A stretch of 64,000 bases of DNA from Bradyrhizobium jicamae (GCF_018130215.1 NZ_JAFCKQ010000023.1:44645-108644); one strand, 5' to 3'. Positions 24,681 through 33,636 are shown, counted from the first letter of the stretch. Numbers and translations: made by a program. Notes: generated by a model not told the origin, from the sequence alone.

Positions 24681-25271
24681 TCACCGCGCAGGCGGCAGGC
24701 CGAGCTCCCGTTCGGCGTCGGCAATCCAGCGGCGCACCGCCGGATAGCGGTCGAGATCGAAGCCGCCGTCTCGCGCGACCCGCGTGTAGGCGAGCAGCGA
24801 GACGTCGGCGAGCGAGAACGCCTCACCGACCAGGAACCGCGCACCGCCGAGATGCCGCTCGAGGTGATCGAGCGCCACATAGCCGCGCTTCACCAGATTG
24901 GGGTCGAGATCGGTGACGGCCTTGCCGAGATACACGGTCTGAAACCGGCAGACCGCGACATAGGGTTCGTGGCTGTTCTGCTCCCAGAACATCCACGCGT
25001 CCATCTGCGCGACGCGGTACGCATCAGAGGGGACCAACTCGGTGCCGCGGGAAAGATAGCGGATGATGGCGTTGGACTGGGCGAGCGTGCGGCCGTCGTC
25101 CAGCTCCACCGTCGGCACCTGCCCCCAGCCGTTCAACTTGAGGAACTCTGCCGTCCGGCTGCCGCCCTTCATGGTGTCGATCTCGACCCATGTGTAGGGC
25201 AGCGCCAGCTTGTCGGACACCCATTTCACCTTCAGGCAATTGCCCGAATTGCTGTCGCCGAAGATTTTCAT
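24681..25271 (-). CDS. Glutathione S-transferase family protein
   Basis: This is a 196-residue GST with an N-terminal thioredoxin-like domain (MKIFGDSNSGNCLKVKWVSDKLALPYTWVE; GQVPTVELDDG with the cis-Pro; QSNAIIRYLSR) and an all-alpha C-terminal domain (GEAFSLADVSLLAYTRVA). It probably conjugates or reduces electrophiles with glutathione. It is similar in layout to the GST at 41289, with which it shares the SNAI and SLADxxL segments. Confidence 0.93.
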   Translation of the reverse strand: MKIFGDSNSGNCLKVKWVSDKLALPYTWVEIDTMKGGSRTAEFLKLNGWGQVPTVELDDGRTLAQSNAIIRYLSRGTELVPSDAYRVAQMDAWMFWEQNSHEPYVAVCRFQTVYLGKAVTDLDPNLVKRGYVALDHLERHLGGARFLVGEAFSLADVSLLAYTRVARDGGFDLDRYPAVRRWIADAERELGLPPAR

Positions 25272-25348
25272 CCGAACGCGCTCCGATCTTCCGGAGCGGC
25301 AGAGGACCAGCGCCGCAACTGGCTGTCAAGAAGATGCGGCGCCGCGGA

Positions 25349-26176
25349 TCAGAACTTGTAGCCGAGACCGAGGCGTACCGTGTTGACGCTGGTGTCGACG
25401 ACGGTGGTGTAGCGCGCGTATTCCCATTCGGCGCGCATGAACAGGCCGGCCGTCAGGCTCACATCGATGCCGAGCCCGCCGCTGTAGCCGACGATCAGGT
25501 TGTTGTGCCGCTCTTCCGTTGCGGTCAGGGGCTGCAGCGGAATGAAAGTGCCGAGGGCCGTGGCGCTGACCGCGTCGTGGACGGTGACGGAGCGCGAAAT
25601 GTTGGCGTTGCCGAATCCGACTCCGCCGAAGATGTAGGGCAGCAAGCAGCCCCAGGCATAGCCGGCGCGACCACGGAACGTGGCCATGTCGGTGATCTGG
25701 ATCGATGCGGACGAATCGACGCGCACGTCATGGAAGAAGCTGTCGGTCAGAGCCGTGCCGCTGACCAGTTCCTTGGTCGCGATCGAGGTGCCGCCATAGG
25801 TGCCGTGCAGATAGCTCATTTCGGCACCGACGACGACGTCGTCATATTGCCAATTGTAGCCGGCAAAGCCGCCAAAGCCCGTGCCGTGCTGCGATACCTT
25901 GCCGAGCCCGAGATTCCAGTTCGCGACATCCATCTGCTGGATCACGTTGTGATCGAGCAGGCCCGCGAGCAGGTTGGCGTTGGTGCCGCCGAAATTCTCG
26001 GTGGACGTTCCGTACCCGCCCTGGCCGCCGATATAGAAGCCAGACCAGTTGGTGCTCGATCGGCTCAGCGAGTCGTCGGTGAAGCCGCCGCGCAGAACCG
26101 GAAGATCCGGAAGATCGGCCGCGCGTGCGCCGCTCACCGCCCCGAACATCATCGCCGCCAGCAACAACCTACGCAT
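25349..26176 (-). CDS. Outer-membrane beta-barrel protein (Omp25/Opa-like)
   Basis: This is a 275-residue protein with a Sec signal peptide (MRRLLLAAMMFGAVSGARAAD) and alternating aromatic-rich beta strands (NWSGFYIGGQGGYG, FGGFAGYNWQYDDVVVGAEMSYL). It ends in GLGYKF, the aromatic C-terminus that guides barrel insertion. It belongs to the Omp25/Omp31-type porin-like family common in Rhizobiales. It probably forms an eight-stranded barrel; function may be structural or adhesive. A second, distinct barrel gene lies upstream. Confidence 0.9.
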   Translation of the reverse strand: MRRLLLAAMMFGAVSGARAADLPDLPVLRGGFTDDSLSRSSTNWSGFYIGGQGGYGTSTENFGGTNANLLAGLLDHNVIQQMDVANWNLGLGKVSQHGTGFGGFAGYNWQYDDVVVGAEMSYLHGTYGGTSIATKELVSGTALTDSFFHDVRVDSSASIQITDMATFRGRAGYAWGCLLPYIFGGVGFGNANISRSVTVHDAVSATALGTFIPLQPLTATEERHNNLIVGYSGGLGIDVSLTAGLFMRAEWEYARYTTVVDTSVNTVRLGLGYKF

Positions 26177-26303
26177 CGCAACGCTCCATCGACCACATCG
26201 ATCACGCGCTGATCATCGCCTGTTAACCTTAACCAATCGTTGTCGTGCGCGCTTTTTGGCAAGCCCGCGTTGAATTTCCCGCGACACCACGACGCAAAGC
26301 AAA

Positions 26304-26328
26304 ACGGCGCGGGATGATCCCGCGCCGT
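26304..26328 (-). terminator. Rho-independent terminator of the upstream barrel gene
   Basis: A 12-bp stem (ACGGCGCGGGAT / ATCCCGCGCCGT) lies 44 bases after the stop of the minus-strand gene at 26372, and on that strand it is followed by TTTTG. The very short loop means the central pairs are probably open. Confidence 0.78.
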
Positions 26329-26371
26329 CTGCAATCGTTAACCAATCGAGACTGGAGTTAACCTTTGGAGA

Positions 26372-27217
26372 TCAGCCCTTGCGGATCAGCGGCGGCGGCG
26401 GCGGCGGCACGTCGCAGCAGTTCAGGTTCCAGCGCACGCCGAGCTTCACGTCCTGCGAGACGATGTCGCGGAACTGGAAGGTCGAGATACCGGCCGGCGT
26501 GCCGTCGAAGAAGTGACCCTGGCCGTGGCCGGCGGTGCCCATGTCGAGATAGCGATAAGCCAGTTCAACCGTGAAGTTGTTGCTGACCCTGTAGGCGACA
26601 CCGGCATGCGCCGCCCAGGCGAAGTTGGTCTTGGTCGCGCCCTCGGCGATATAGGAGCTGGAGAGGCCCGAGCCGCTCGGGAACGTGGTGACATCGGAGA
26701 AGTCAGTCGTCGTGATGCTCGCGGCACCGACACCGGCGCCGATGAACGGAGTCAAGCACCACCAGGTTCCGAGATCGGCGTAGATGTTCGCAAGGGCGAC
26801 CCAGCTCGAGAAGCCGCCGTGATAAGTATCACCCAGCGGGCTCGGCCCGGGGAACGTGGCGAAGTCGGTGCCGTTGAAGCTGACCTTCGAGCGATATTCA
26901 CCGGTGATGTCGGCGCGGAACCAATTGTTGAACTGATAGCCGATGCCGATGCCGTAGAGCATGCCGCCGTCGAAGCCGGTGCCGTACTGGTTGAGGACCG
27001 TGCCGGCCGGCAGCGTGTCATAAATGTTCGTGTGCAGCTTGGCGGTCTGGTTGGTCATGCCGATGTCGCCGCGCAGATACCAGCCGCCGAAGTCCTGCAC
27101 CGGCGGAGGCGCATACGCCATCTGGGGCGGCGGCATGATGGGCATGTCGGCAGCAAACGCCGCCGAGGACAGCAAAGTTGCCGCGCCGGCGGCAATCAGA
27201 GACTTAACGCTACGCAT
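26372..27217 (-). CDS. Outer-membrane beta-barrel protein with a proline-rich tail
   Basis: This is a 281-residue outer-membrane protein with a signal peptide ending SSAAFAAD. The mature N-terminus (MPIMPPPQMAYAPPPVQDFGGWYLRGDIG) is Pro-rich before the first strand. Aromatic strands follow, and the C-terminus is odd: after FRDIVSQDVKLGVRWNL it ends in a Cys-Cys pair and PPPPPPLIRKG instead of a terminal aromatic residue, so the last strand lies before this tail. It resembles Bradyrhizobium Omp25-type proteins. The 304-base gap upstream (27218-27521) holds its likely promoter region and no gene that I can see. Confidence 0.87.
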   Translation of the reverse strand: MRSVKSLIAAGAATLLSSAAFAADMPIMPPPQMAYAPPPVQDFGGWYLRGDIGMTNQTAKLHTNIYDTLPAGTVLNQYGTGFDGGMLYGIGIGYQFNNWFRADITGEYRSKVSFNGTDFATFPGPSPLGDTYHGGFSSWVALANIYADLGTWWCLTPFIGAGVGAASITTTDFSDVTTFPSGSGLSSSYIAEGATKTNFAWAAHAGVAYRVSNNFTVELAYRYLDMGTAGHGQGHFFDGTPAGISTFQFRDIVSQDVKLGVRWNLNCCDVPPPPPPLIRKG

Positions 27218-27521
27218 TGGCTTCGTCCTTTTGGCCGGTGAGGCGAACTCGGAAGCCCCACATTCTGAAACTCACGGCGCGGACGATGGCAGCAAATGCT
27301 TAAGCGCCACTTAACCCTAATTTTTAAGGTTGATTTTCTCTGACCCTTTTTTGTGGCCTTCGCTTATAGGTCGATCAACGCGGCGAAACTGCCACACGAA
27401 AAATGGCGAAACCGCCACAAACGCTAACGATGTGTTGAGAAACGCGCACAACCGCGGGCGCGCGAGCCACCGCAGCGTCGGCCAATGCTTGACAGAACCA
27501 CGACCTCGCCGCGCGGAACGC

Positions 27522-28778
27522 TCAGCGAACGGGTTTCGGCATCCTGGGCAGGAACACTGCGAGCAGGCCGATCGCCGGCAGAAATGCGCAGAGATGGTAG
27601 ACGAAGGCGATCGAGGTGTGGTCGGCGAGCTTGCCGAGCACGGCGGCGCCGAGGCCGCCGATGCCGAAAGCGACGCCGAAGAACACGCCAGAGATCATGC
27701 CGAAGCGATGCGGCATCAGCTCCTGCGCGAACACGATGATCGACGATGTCGCCGACGAGATGATCAGGCCGATGAACACCGTCAGCACCGCACTCGCCAG
27801 CAGGCCGGCATAGGGCAGCGCCAGCGTGAACGGCAGCGCGCCGAGGATCGAGAACCAGATCACGTATTTGCGGCCGAAGCGGTCGCCGATCGGTCCGCCG
27901 AAGAACGCGCCAGCGGCGTTCGCGGCGAGGAAAATGAACAGATAGAGCTGTGCGGCCTGGGTCGAGACGCCGAACCTGTCGATCAGGTAGAAGATGTAAT
28001 AGCTCGACAGGCTCGACACGTAGAGCTGCTTGGAGAACAAGAGCGCGACCAGCACGATCAGCGCGATTCTCACGCGCCGATCGTCGGGATGATCGGGGTG
28101 CAGCTCGATCGGCGCCGCCTTCTTCGCCGCGATCTGCGGCTTGTACCAGGCACCGATGCGCCACAGGATGACGATGGCGAGGAACGCGATCGAGGAGAAC
28201 CAGGCGATCGAGGGCTGGCCGAACGGCACCACGATCAGCGCCGCGAGCACTGGCCCCATCGCGGTGCCGAAGCTGCCACCGAGCTGGAACACCGATTGGG
28301 CAAAGCCGTAGCGTCCGCCCGAGGCGAGCCGCGCGATCCGCGCAGACTCCGGATGGAACACCGCCGATCCGAGACCGACAAGCGACGCCGCGACCAGGAT
28401 CATCCCGTAGGCATGCGCGACGCTGAGCAGCAGGAGGCCGAAGAAAGTGAAGCCCATGCCGATCGCGAGCGAGAACGGCTGCGCCTTCTTGTCGGTGACG
28501 TGCCCGACCACCGGCTGCAGCAGCGAGGCCGTGAACTGGAACGCCAGCGTGATCATGCCGATCTGCGCGAAGTCGAGCGCGTAATTGTCCTTCAGGATCG
28601 GATAGACCGAGGCGATCAGCGACTGCATGGTGTCGTTGAGGAAATGCGAGAAGCTGATGCCGGCGAGCACCACATAGGCCGGTCCCGCGCTGGCCGCTTT
28701 CGCTGCCAGCGCGGGCGTCAGCTCGGGCACCAGCACCGGCTCGCCCAGTGCCTCTTCACTCACGACAGGCTTGTTCAA
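27522..28778 (-). CDS. MFS transporter, fosmidomycin-resistance (Fsr) type
   Basis: This is a 418-residue, 12-helix major-facilitator exporter. SFSHFLNDTMQSLIASVYPILKDNY in helix 1 and GLGSAVFHPESARIARLASGGRYGFAQSVFQLGG in helices 4-5 are characteristic of Fsr proteins, which expel fosmidomycin and related compounds. The 5' end is uncertain: the best in-frame start is a TTG at 28778, with a GTG five codons later as an alternative, because the nearby ATG is out of frame. It is transcribed singly. Confidence 0.9.
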   Translation of the reverse strand: MNKPVVSEEALGEPVLVPELTPALAAKAASAGPAYVVLAGISFSHFLNDTMQSLIASVYPILKDNYALDFAQIGMITLAFQFTASLLQPVVGHVTDKKAQPFSLAIGMGFTFFGLLLLSVAHAYGMILVAASLVGLGSAVFHPESARIARLASGGRYGFAQSVFQLGGSFGTAMGPVLAALIVVPFGQPSIAWFSSIAFLAIVILWRIGAWYKPQIAAKKAAPIELHPDHPDDRRVRIALIVLVALLFSKQLYVSSLSSYYIFYLIDRFGVSTQAAQLYLFIFLAANAAGAFFGGPIGDRFGRKYVIWFSILGALPFTLALPYAGLLASAVLTVFIGLIISSATSSIIVFAQELMPHRFGMISGVFFGVAFGIGGLGAAVLGKLADHTSIAFVYHLCAFLPAIGLLAVFLPRMPKPVR

Positions 28779-28908
28779 GAGATCATTCCCGGCAACGGAT
28801 TCGCGCAGATAGCTGTGGTACGACGCGGCGGCGGCGGCGACCAGTCGCGCCAGCCGATGGCAGCGATGCGTTGTGCGGTGCGGGGCAGCAGGTGCGCTGA
28901 TCTTCTCC

Positions 28909-29055
28909 CTCTCCCCGCCCTTCGCGGCGGGAAGGTTGGGGTGAGGGCTGCTTCAGAGCAGACAGTAGAAATTGGATTCGTGGAGATCCCCTCACCCGGA
29001 TCGCATTGCACTTCGCTTCATGCGATCCGGCCTCTCCCCGCGGGCGGGGCGTGGC
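28909..29055. repeat. Mosaic hairpin repeat, copy 3
   Basis: This fills most of the 301-base gap between glmM and the Fsr gene (28779-29079). It carries CTCTCCCCG-CCCTT-CGCGGCGGG, GGTGAGGG, a spacer, CCCCTCACCCGGATCGCAT, GCTTCATGCGATCC and CCTCTCCCCGCGGGCGGGG. The hairpin arms are more diverged than in the other copies, but the order of parts is the same. I see nothing else in the gap. Confidence 0.82.
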
Positions 29056-29079
29056 TGGAGCAGGGTTCGCTCACTGGGC

Positions 29080-30423
29080 TTACGCCGCGGCCTGGCCGAG
29101 CGCGTGGACGATGTTGTCGACGACGTCCTCGACCAGGATGCGGTCGTCACCCTCGCCCATCACGCGGATGACGGGCTCGGTGCCGGAGGCGCGGATCAGC
29201 AGGCGGCCGTGGCCGTTGAGACGATTCTCGCCGGCGGTGATCGCGGACTTGACCTCCGCGTCGTCGAGCGGCTTGCCGCTGCGATAGCGCACGTTCTTGA
29301 GAATTTGCGGCAGCGGATCAAAACGGCGGCAGACCTCCGAGACCGGGCGGCGCAGCTTCTGCACCACGGCCAGCACCTGCAGCGCGGCCACGAAGCCGTC
29401 GCCGGTGGTGGCATAGTCGGACAGGATGATGTGGCCCGATTGTTCGCCGCCGAGATTATAGCCGCCGCTCAGCATCTGCTCGAGCACGTAGCGGTCGCCG
29501 ACCGGCGTGCGGATGAGCTCCACGCCGTGGCCCTGCAGGAAGCGCTCCAGCCCAAGATTGGACATCACGGTGGCGACGATGCCGGGCTTGGCAAGACGGC
29601 CGTCTTCCTTCCAGCTCTGCGCGATCACCGCGAGCAGCTGGTCGCCGTCGACGATGTGGCCGCGCTCGTCGACCAGGATGACGCGGTCGGCATCGCCGTC
29701 GAGCGCAATCCCGATATCCGCGCGCATCTCTCGCACCTTGCGCGCCAGCGCTTCCGGCGAGGTGGATCCGCATTCCTTGTTGATGTTGAAGCCGTCGGGT
29801 TCGACGCCGATCGGCACGACGTCGGCGCCGAGCTCCCACAGCGCTTCCGGGACCACCTTGTAGGCCGCGCCGTTGGCGCAATCGATCACGACACGCAGGC
29901 CGTCGAGCGAGAGATCGCGCGGCAGAGTGCGCTTGGCGAATTCGATGTAGCGGTCGTGGACGCCATCGATGCGGCGGGCGCGGCCGAGGCTCGCGCTCTG
30001 CGCCAGGCGGCGATCGAGCGATTCGTCGAGCAGCTGCTCGATCTGCTTCTCGACGTCGTCAGACAGCTTGAAGCCCTGCGGGCCGAACAACTTGATGCCG
30101 TTGTCCTCGAACAGATTGTGCGAGGCCGAGATCATGACGCCGAGATCGGCGCGCATCGACTTGGTCAGCATCGCGACCGCCGGTGTCGGCATCGGGCCGA
30201 GCAGCAGCACGTCCATGCCGACCGAGGTGAAGCCCGCCACCATGGCGTACTCGATCATGTAGCCGGACAGCCGCGTGTCCTTGCCGATCACGACGCGATG
30301 GCGATGATCGCCGCGCTGAAACACCAGGCCCGCGGCCTGCCCGACCTTGAGCGCGAGCTCAGGCGTGATCAGTCCATTGGCGCGGCCCCGAATCCCGTCG
30401 GTCCCGAAATATTTGCGGCTCAT
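29080..30423 (-). CDS. glmM: Phosphoglucosamine mutase
   Basis: This is a 447-residue enzyme that interconverts glucosamine-6-phosphate and glucosamine-1-phosphate on the way to UDP-GlcNAc for peptidoglycan and lipopolysaccharide. It has MSRKYFGTDGIRGRAN at the start, the active-site phosphoserine Ser101 in ISASHN, the metal loop DGDADR and the sugar-binding GGEQSGH. The C-terminal LIRASGTEPVIRVMGE binds phosphate. The start at 30423 is the family start; an upstream in-frame ATG adds ten unconserved residues. Confidence 0.97.
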   Translation of the reverse strand: MSRKYFGTDGIRGRANGLITPELALKVGQAAGLVFQRGDHRHRVVIGKDTRLSGYMIEYAMVAGFTSVGMDVLLLGPMPTPAVAMLTKSMRADLGVMISASHNLFEDNGIKLFGPQGFKLSDDVEKQIEQLLDESLDRRLAQSASLGRARRIDGVHDRYIEFAKRTLPRDLSLDGLRVVIDCANGAAYKVVPEALWELGADVVPIGVEPDGFNINKECGSTSPEALARKVREMRADIGIALDGDADRVILVDERGHIVDGDQLLAVIAQSWKEDGRLAKPGIVATVMSNLGLERFLQGHGVELIRTPVGDRYVLEQMLSGGYNLGGEQSGHIILSDYATTGDGFVAALQVLAVVQKLRRPVSEVCRRFDPLPQILKNVRYRSGKPLDDAEVKSAITAGENRLNGHGRLLIRASGTEPVIRVMGEGDDRILVEDVVDNIVHALGQAAA

Positions 30424-30628
30424 GTAACCCCCAGCACGGACCTCTCGAACCACCCGGCGAGAAGGTCTTGAATACCCACCATTTTATCGTGCATCGGCCT
30501 TATAATCCTTCACACGTGAGAATGACTTCAAAAAATATGATGAATCGTTACTGCCATCTATCCGCCAGGATTGAGGCTAAGTCTTTGTGAAATAAAGGAT
30601 TACTCCCTGCCGCATGAACCGCCTGCCG

Positions 30629-30802
30629 TCAGCCATCGCCCTTGCGCCTGACATGGCGGTCGCCCTTGCTCGGCGCCGGCTGGGTTACGTTGACGGGGTC
30701 GGAACCGGGAAAGGTCTCTTCGAGCCCCTCTTCCAGGGCATCGTCCAGGCGGCGCTTTTCGGCACTGTCGTCGGGTTTCGGTCTGGAGCCTGATTGCGTC
30801 AT
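30629..30802 (-). CDS. Small conserved hypothetical protein, acidic and basic
   Basis: This is a 57-residue protein from the ATG at 30802, starting MTQSGSRPKPDDSAEKRRLDDALEEG and ending GDRHVRRKGDG; an ATG four codons earlier (30814) is possible. It has a charged helix (residues 12-26) and a GSDPVNVTQPAPSKGD segment. I recall nearly identical short proteins in other Bradyrhizobium genomes, which supports it as real. Its role is unknown. The stretch 30424-30628 upstream of glmM holds no gene and is AT-richer, probably with glmM's promoter. Confidence 0.72.
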   Translation of the reverse strand: MTQSGSRPKPDDSAEKRRLDDALEEGLEETFPGSDPVNVTQPAPSKGDRHVRRKGDG

Positions 30803-30912
30803 CGTGCTCTCCATGCATCAGCCGATTTGGCAGGTGGTCCAACCATGCTAGATGACGGCAAGATCTCAAGACCTGCAAGATTTGCGACATACTAGAAGGG
30901 CCGGGAACCTCC

Positions 30913-32049
30913 ATGAAGCACATTACCTGCATCGAGGATTTGCGTCAGCTGCACAAGCGCCGTGTGCCGAAGGCGTTTTTCGATTATGCGGATCGCGGTT
31001 CCTATACCGAGGACACGCTGCGCGCCAATTCGGAGGACCTGCAGCAGATCAAGTTCCGCCAGCGAATCCTGGTCGACGTCTCCCGGCGCAATCTGTCGAC
31101 CACGATCCTTGGCGAGCCCGCGGCGATGCCGCTGATCCTGGCGCCGGTCGGCCTGCTCGGCATGCAGCATGGCGACGGTGAGATCTACGCCTGCCGCGCG
31201 GCGCAGGCAGCCGGCATTCCCTTCACCCAGAGCACGATGTCGATCTGCTCGATCGAGGACATCGCGGCGTCCGTCGACAAGCCGTTCTGGTTCCAGCTCT
31301 ACGTCATGAAGGACCGCGGCTTCATCAAATCGCTGATCGAGCGCGCGATCGCGGCGAAGTGCTCGGCGCTGGTGCTGACCGTCGATCTCCAGGTGATCGG
31401 GCAACGTCACCAGGACATCAAGAACGGCATGACGGTGCCGCCCGAATGGTCGCTGTCGAAGCTGATCGATTTTGCGACGAAGCCTGCCTGGGTGTCCGGC
31501 GTGCTGCAAGGCAAGCGCCGCACGTTCGGCAACATCGCCGGTCACGTGAAGGGCACCGAGGACCTGACCAAGCTGTCGGAATGGACCGCCTCGCAGTTCG
31601 ACACGTCGCTGAGCTGGAAGGACATCGACTGGATCCGCAGCATCTGGCCTGGCAAGCTGATCCTCAAGGGCATCCTCGACGTCGAGGATGCCGAGCTCGC
31701 CGCCAAGACCGGCGCGCAGGCGATCGTGGTCTCCAACCATGGCGGCCGCCAGCTCGACGGCGCGCCGTCGTCGATCGAGGTGCTGCCGGAGATCGCGGAT
31801 GCGATCGGCTCGCAGATGGAGATCATGTTTGACGGCGGCATCCGCACCGGCATGGACATGATGCGTGCGCTCGCGCTCGGCGCAAAGTCCTGCATGATCG
31901 GCCGCGCCTATGCCTACGGGCTGGGGGCCGGCGGCCAGGAAGGGGTCGCGAAGGCGATCGACATTCTGGCCAAGGAGCTCACCACCACGATGGGCCTGTG
32001 CGGCGTCAACACCATCGCCGAGATCGACGACCACGTGCTGGCGGTGTGA
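30913..32049 (+). CDS. lldD: L-lactate dehydrogenase (FMN-dependent)
   Basis: This is a 378-residue FMN-dependent alpha-hydroxy-acid dehydrogenase. It shows MKHITCIEDLRQLHKRRVPKAFFDYADRGSYTEDT, the FMN-binding PLILAPVGLLGMQH, the active-site SNHGGRQLDG with His276, and FDGGIRTGMDMMRALALGAK. This architecture matches membrane-associated LldD, which oxidises L-lactate to pyruvate and passes electrons to the quinone pool. The weaker, N-extended paralogue at 2739 is probably for another hydroxy acid. A GAAA-tetraloop terminator follows the stop. Confidence 0.93.
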   Translation: MKHITCIEDLRQLHKRRVPKAFFDYADRGSYTEDTLRANSEDLQQIKFRQRILVDVSRRNLSTTILGEPAAMPLILAPVGLLGMQHGDGEIYACRAAQAAGIPFTQSTMSICSIEDIAASVDKPFWFQLYVMKDRGFIKSLIERAIAAKCSALVLTVDLQVIGQRHQDIKNGMTVPPEWSLSKLIDFATKPAWVSGVLQGKRRTFGNIAGHVKGTEDLTKLSEWTASQFDTSLSWKDIDWIRSIWPGKLILKGILDVEDAELAAKTGAQAIVVSNHGGRQLDGAPSSIEVLPEIADAIGSQMEIMFDGGIRTGMDMMRALALGAKSCMIGRAYAYGLGAGGQEGVAKAIDILAKELTTTMGLCGVNTIAEIDDHVLAV

Positions 32050-32070
32050 TTGCCGTAGCCCGTAACGGCT

Positions 32071-32096
32071 GTCGTCCCGGCGAAAGCCGGGACGAC
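32071..32096. terminator. Hairpin with GAAA tetraloop
   Basis: An 11-bp exact stem (GTCGTCCCGGC / GCCGGGACGAC) closed by GAAA lies between the convergent lldD and secreted-protein genes. It is a common end-of-gene structure in this genus. Confidence 0.82.
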
Positions 32097-32120
32097 GTGT
32101 TGAGAGAGACCGCGTGAACA

Positions 32121-32729
32121 TCACATCGGCGGCGTGATCCCGTCGCGGCCGACGTTGACGCGATTGGCTTCCAGCGTGCCGTCGTCCTTCTTCTGTGCGC
32201 CGAAAATGATGATCTTGGCACCCGGCTTGAGCTCGGACTTGTCGCCGGCGACGAAGGTGACAACGGGCGTGCCCGGCGGCACCACGACCTTCTTCTCGCC
32301 GTCCTTGTACTTCACGAGGATTTTCTGACCGTCGGCGCTCGCCACTGTCTCTGCCACGGTGGCGTTGGTCATGGTCGAGTTGGGGCGCAGGTCCCAGGGA
32401 CGAAAGCCTTCGGCGGCACCGCGCTGGTTCTCCGGGAAGATGTGAACCGCGATCGCCTTCTGCGTTCCGTCCGGCTCCGGCATCGCCGTGATGCCGATAT
32501 AGGAGCCCGGCTTGATCTCCGACAAATCGGTCTTGGCGACGCCGAACACCGCGACGTTGTCCGTCGTGCGCACCTTCATGTCGGTGCCGTCACGCGACTT
32601 GATCGAAAGCAGCGGGCCGTCGACCGCCTCGATGGTGCCGCGGATGCGCACCGCCGGCGGCTGCTGCGCGGATGCAATCGAGACGAGGGCAGTGGCGAAC
32701 AGCGCCGCGAGCAAGGGCGATTTCAGCAT
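32121..32729 (-). CDS. Secreted protein, possibly DUF5666-like, paralogue A
   Basis: This is a 202-residue protein with a signal peptide ending in ALVSIASAQQ. The mature part has VRIRGTIEAVDGPLLSIKSRDGTDMKVRTTDN, an OB- or SH3-like beta pattern seen in DUF5666-type proteins, then ILVKYKDGEKKVVVPPGTPVVTFV and a GRDGITPPM tail. It is clearly paralogous to the gene at 32892 (same tail and KYKDGEK segment). A periplasmic role is likely; the function is unknown. An inverted repeat separates the two. Confidence 0.85.
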   Translation of the reverse strand: MLKSPLLAALFATALVSIASAQQPPAVRIRGTIEAVDGPLLSIKSRDGTDMKVRTTDNVAVFGVAKTDLSEIKPGSYIGITAMPEPDGTQKAIAVHIFPENQRGAAEGFRPWDLRPNSTMTNATVAETVASADGQKILVKYKDGEKKVVVPPGTPVVTFVAGDKSELKPGAKIIIFGAQKKDDGTLEANRVNVGRDGITPPM

Positions 32730-32801
32730 GATGGTTCTCCCGGAGATTGGCTGGCGGAGTCAGGAACACCGAGCGGCGGGCACTATTCCGCAGTTTCCTA
32801 G

Positions 32802-32877
32802 CCCGGATGGAGCGAAGCGCAATCCGGGACGGTCCCTCAACGGAAAGATTCCCGGATTTCGCTTCGCCCCATCCGGG
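32802..32877. repeat. Inverted repeat with 27-bp arms between the two secreted paralogues
   Basis: The left arm (32802-32828) and right arm (32851-32877) each begin and end with CCCGGAT/ATCCGGG and are reverse complements except for two positions, separated by 22 bases. Each arm also pairs with itself. It is a REP/cruciform element of the genus type (GGATGGAGCGAAGCGC core). Confidence 0.83.
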
Positions 32878-32891
32878 GTACGAAGCAAGCC

Positions 32892-33518
32892 TCACATCGG
32901 CGGCGTCAGGCCGTCGCGGCCGACGCTGACGCGATCGGTTTCCAAGGAGCCGTCCGGCAGCTTCTTCATGAAGGCGATGATTTTGGCGCCCGCCTTCAGT
33001 TCGGACTTGTCGGCGCTAACGTAGGTCACGACCGGCGTATCCGGCGAGACCAGCACCGTCTTCTCGCCGTCCTTGTACTTGACGCGCAGCGTGTGACCGT
33101 CATTGCCGACAACGGATTCGGCGACGGTGGCGTTGGTCATGCTGCTGTTGGGCTTGAGATCATAGGGCCGCGAGCCCTCGCCCGTACCGCGCATGTTCTC
33201 GGGGAAGACATGCACCTCGATCGCCTTCGGCACGCCGTCCGGCCCCGGAACCGTGGTAGTGCCGATGAAGGAACCGACCTTGATCTCCGACAGCGCGATC
33301 CTGGTGAGGCCGAGCACAACCATATTGCCGGTCATGTGAAGCCTGACATCTTCACCGCTGCGCGACTTGACTGAAAGCGTATCGCCGTCGACGCCTTCGA
33401 CGGTTCCGCGCACCCGCGTCGGCGTCGGCGGCTGCTGTGCGATCGCGTAGAGCGTCGAAGCCGTCACCATCGCAAGCGCAATGAACGGACGAACGAATTG
33501 GGCAGGACGGAACGGCAT
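32892..33518 (-). CDS. Secreted protein, possibly DUF5666-like, paralogue B
   Basis: This is a 208-residue paralogue of the downstream gene. It has a hydrophobic N-terminal signal (FIALAMVTASTLYAIAQQ), the TRVRGTVEGVDGDTLSVKSRSGEDVRLHMTGN domain, KYKDGEKTVLVSPDTPVVTYV and the shared GRDGLTPPM end. The two probably arose by tandem duplication and are on the same strand, but the inverted repeat between them may break co-transcription. Function unknown. Confidence 0.85.
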   Translation of the reverse strand: MPFRPAQFVRPFIALAMVTASTLYAIAQQPPTPTRVRGTVEGVDGDTLSVKSRSGEDVRLHMTGNMVVLGLTRIALSEIKVGSFIGTTTVPGPDGVPKAIEVHVFPENMRGTGEGSRPYDLKPNSSMTNATVAESVVGNDGHTLRVKYKDGEKTVLVSPDTPVVTYVSADKSELKAGAKIIAFMKKLPDGSLETDRVSVGRDGLTPPM

Positions 33519-33580
33519 GGGGGAACTCCAGGAGGGGCAGTTGACCTAACATCTGACCCCGGCTCCGAGATGCTATTCCC

Positions 33581-33636
33581 GCCTCAAGTCTTTGTGTCCC
33601 GCCTCAAGTCTTTGTGTCCCGCCTCAAGTCTTTGTG
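33581..33636. repeat. 20-bp tandem repeat across the aroE stop codon
   Basis: The unit GCCTCAAGTCTTTGTGTCCC occurs twice exactly and a third time as its first 16 bases. The last part of the aroE coding region and its TGA (in TTGAGGC on the minus strand) lie in the array, so the repeat looks like a local multiplication of the gene's 3' end. Confidence 0.9.

Noticed and set aside
27330..29171. Plus-strand open frame of about 613 codons
   Set aside because: Opposite the Fsr gene and running through a repeat; no domain.
33581..33636. CRISPR-like array
   Set aside because: Units are directly adjacent with no spacers, and there are fewer than three full copies; it is a simple tandem repeat.
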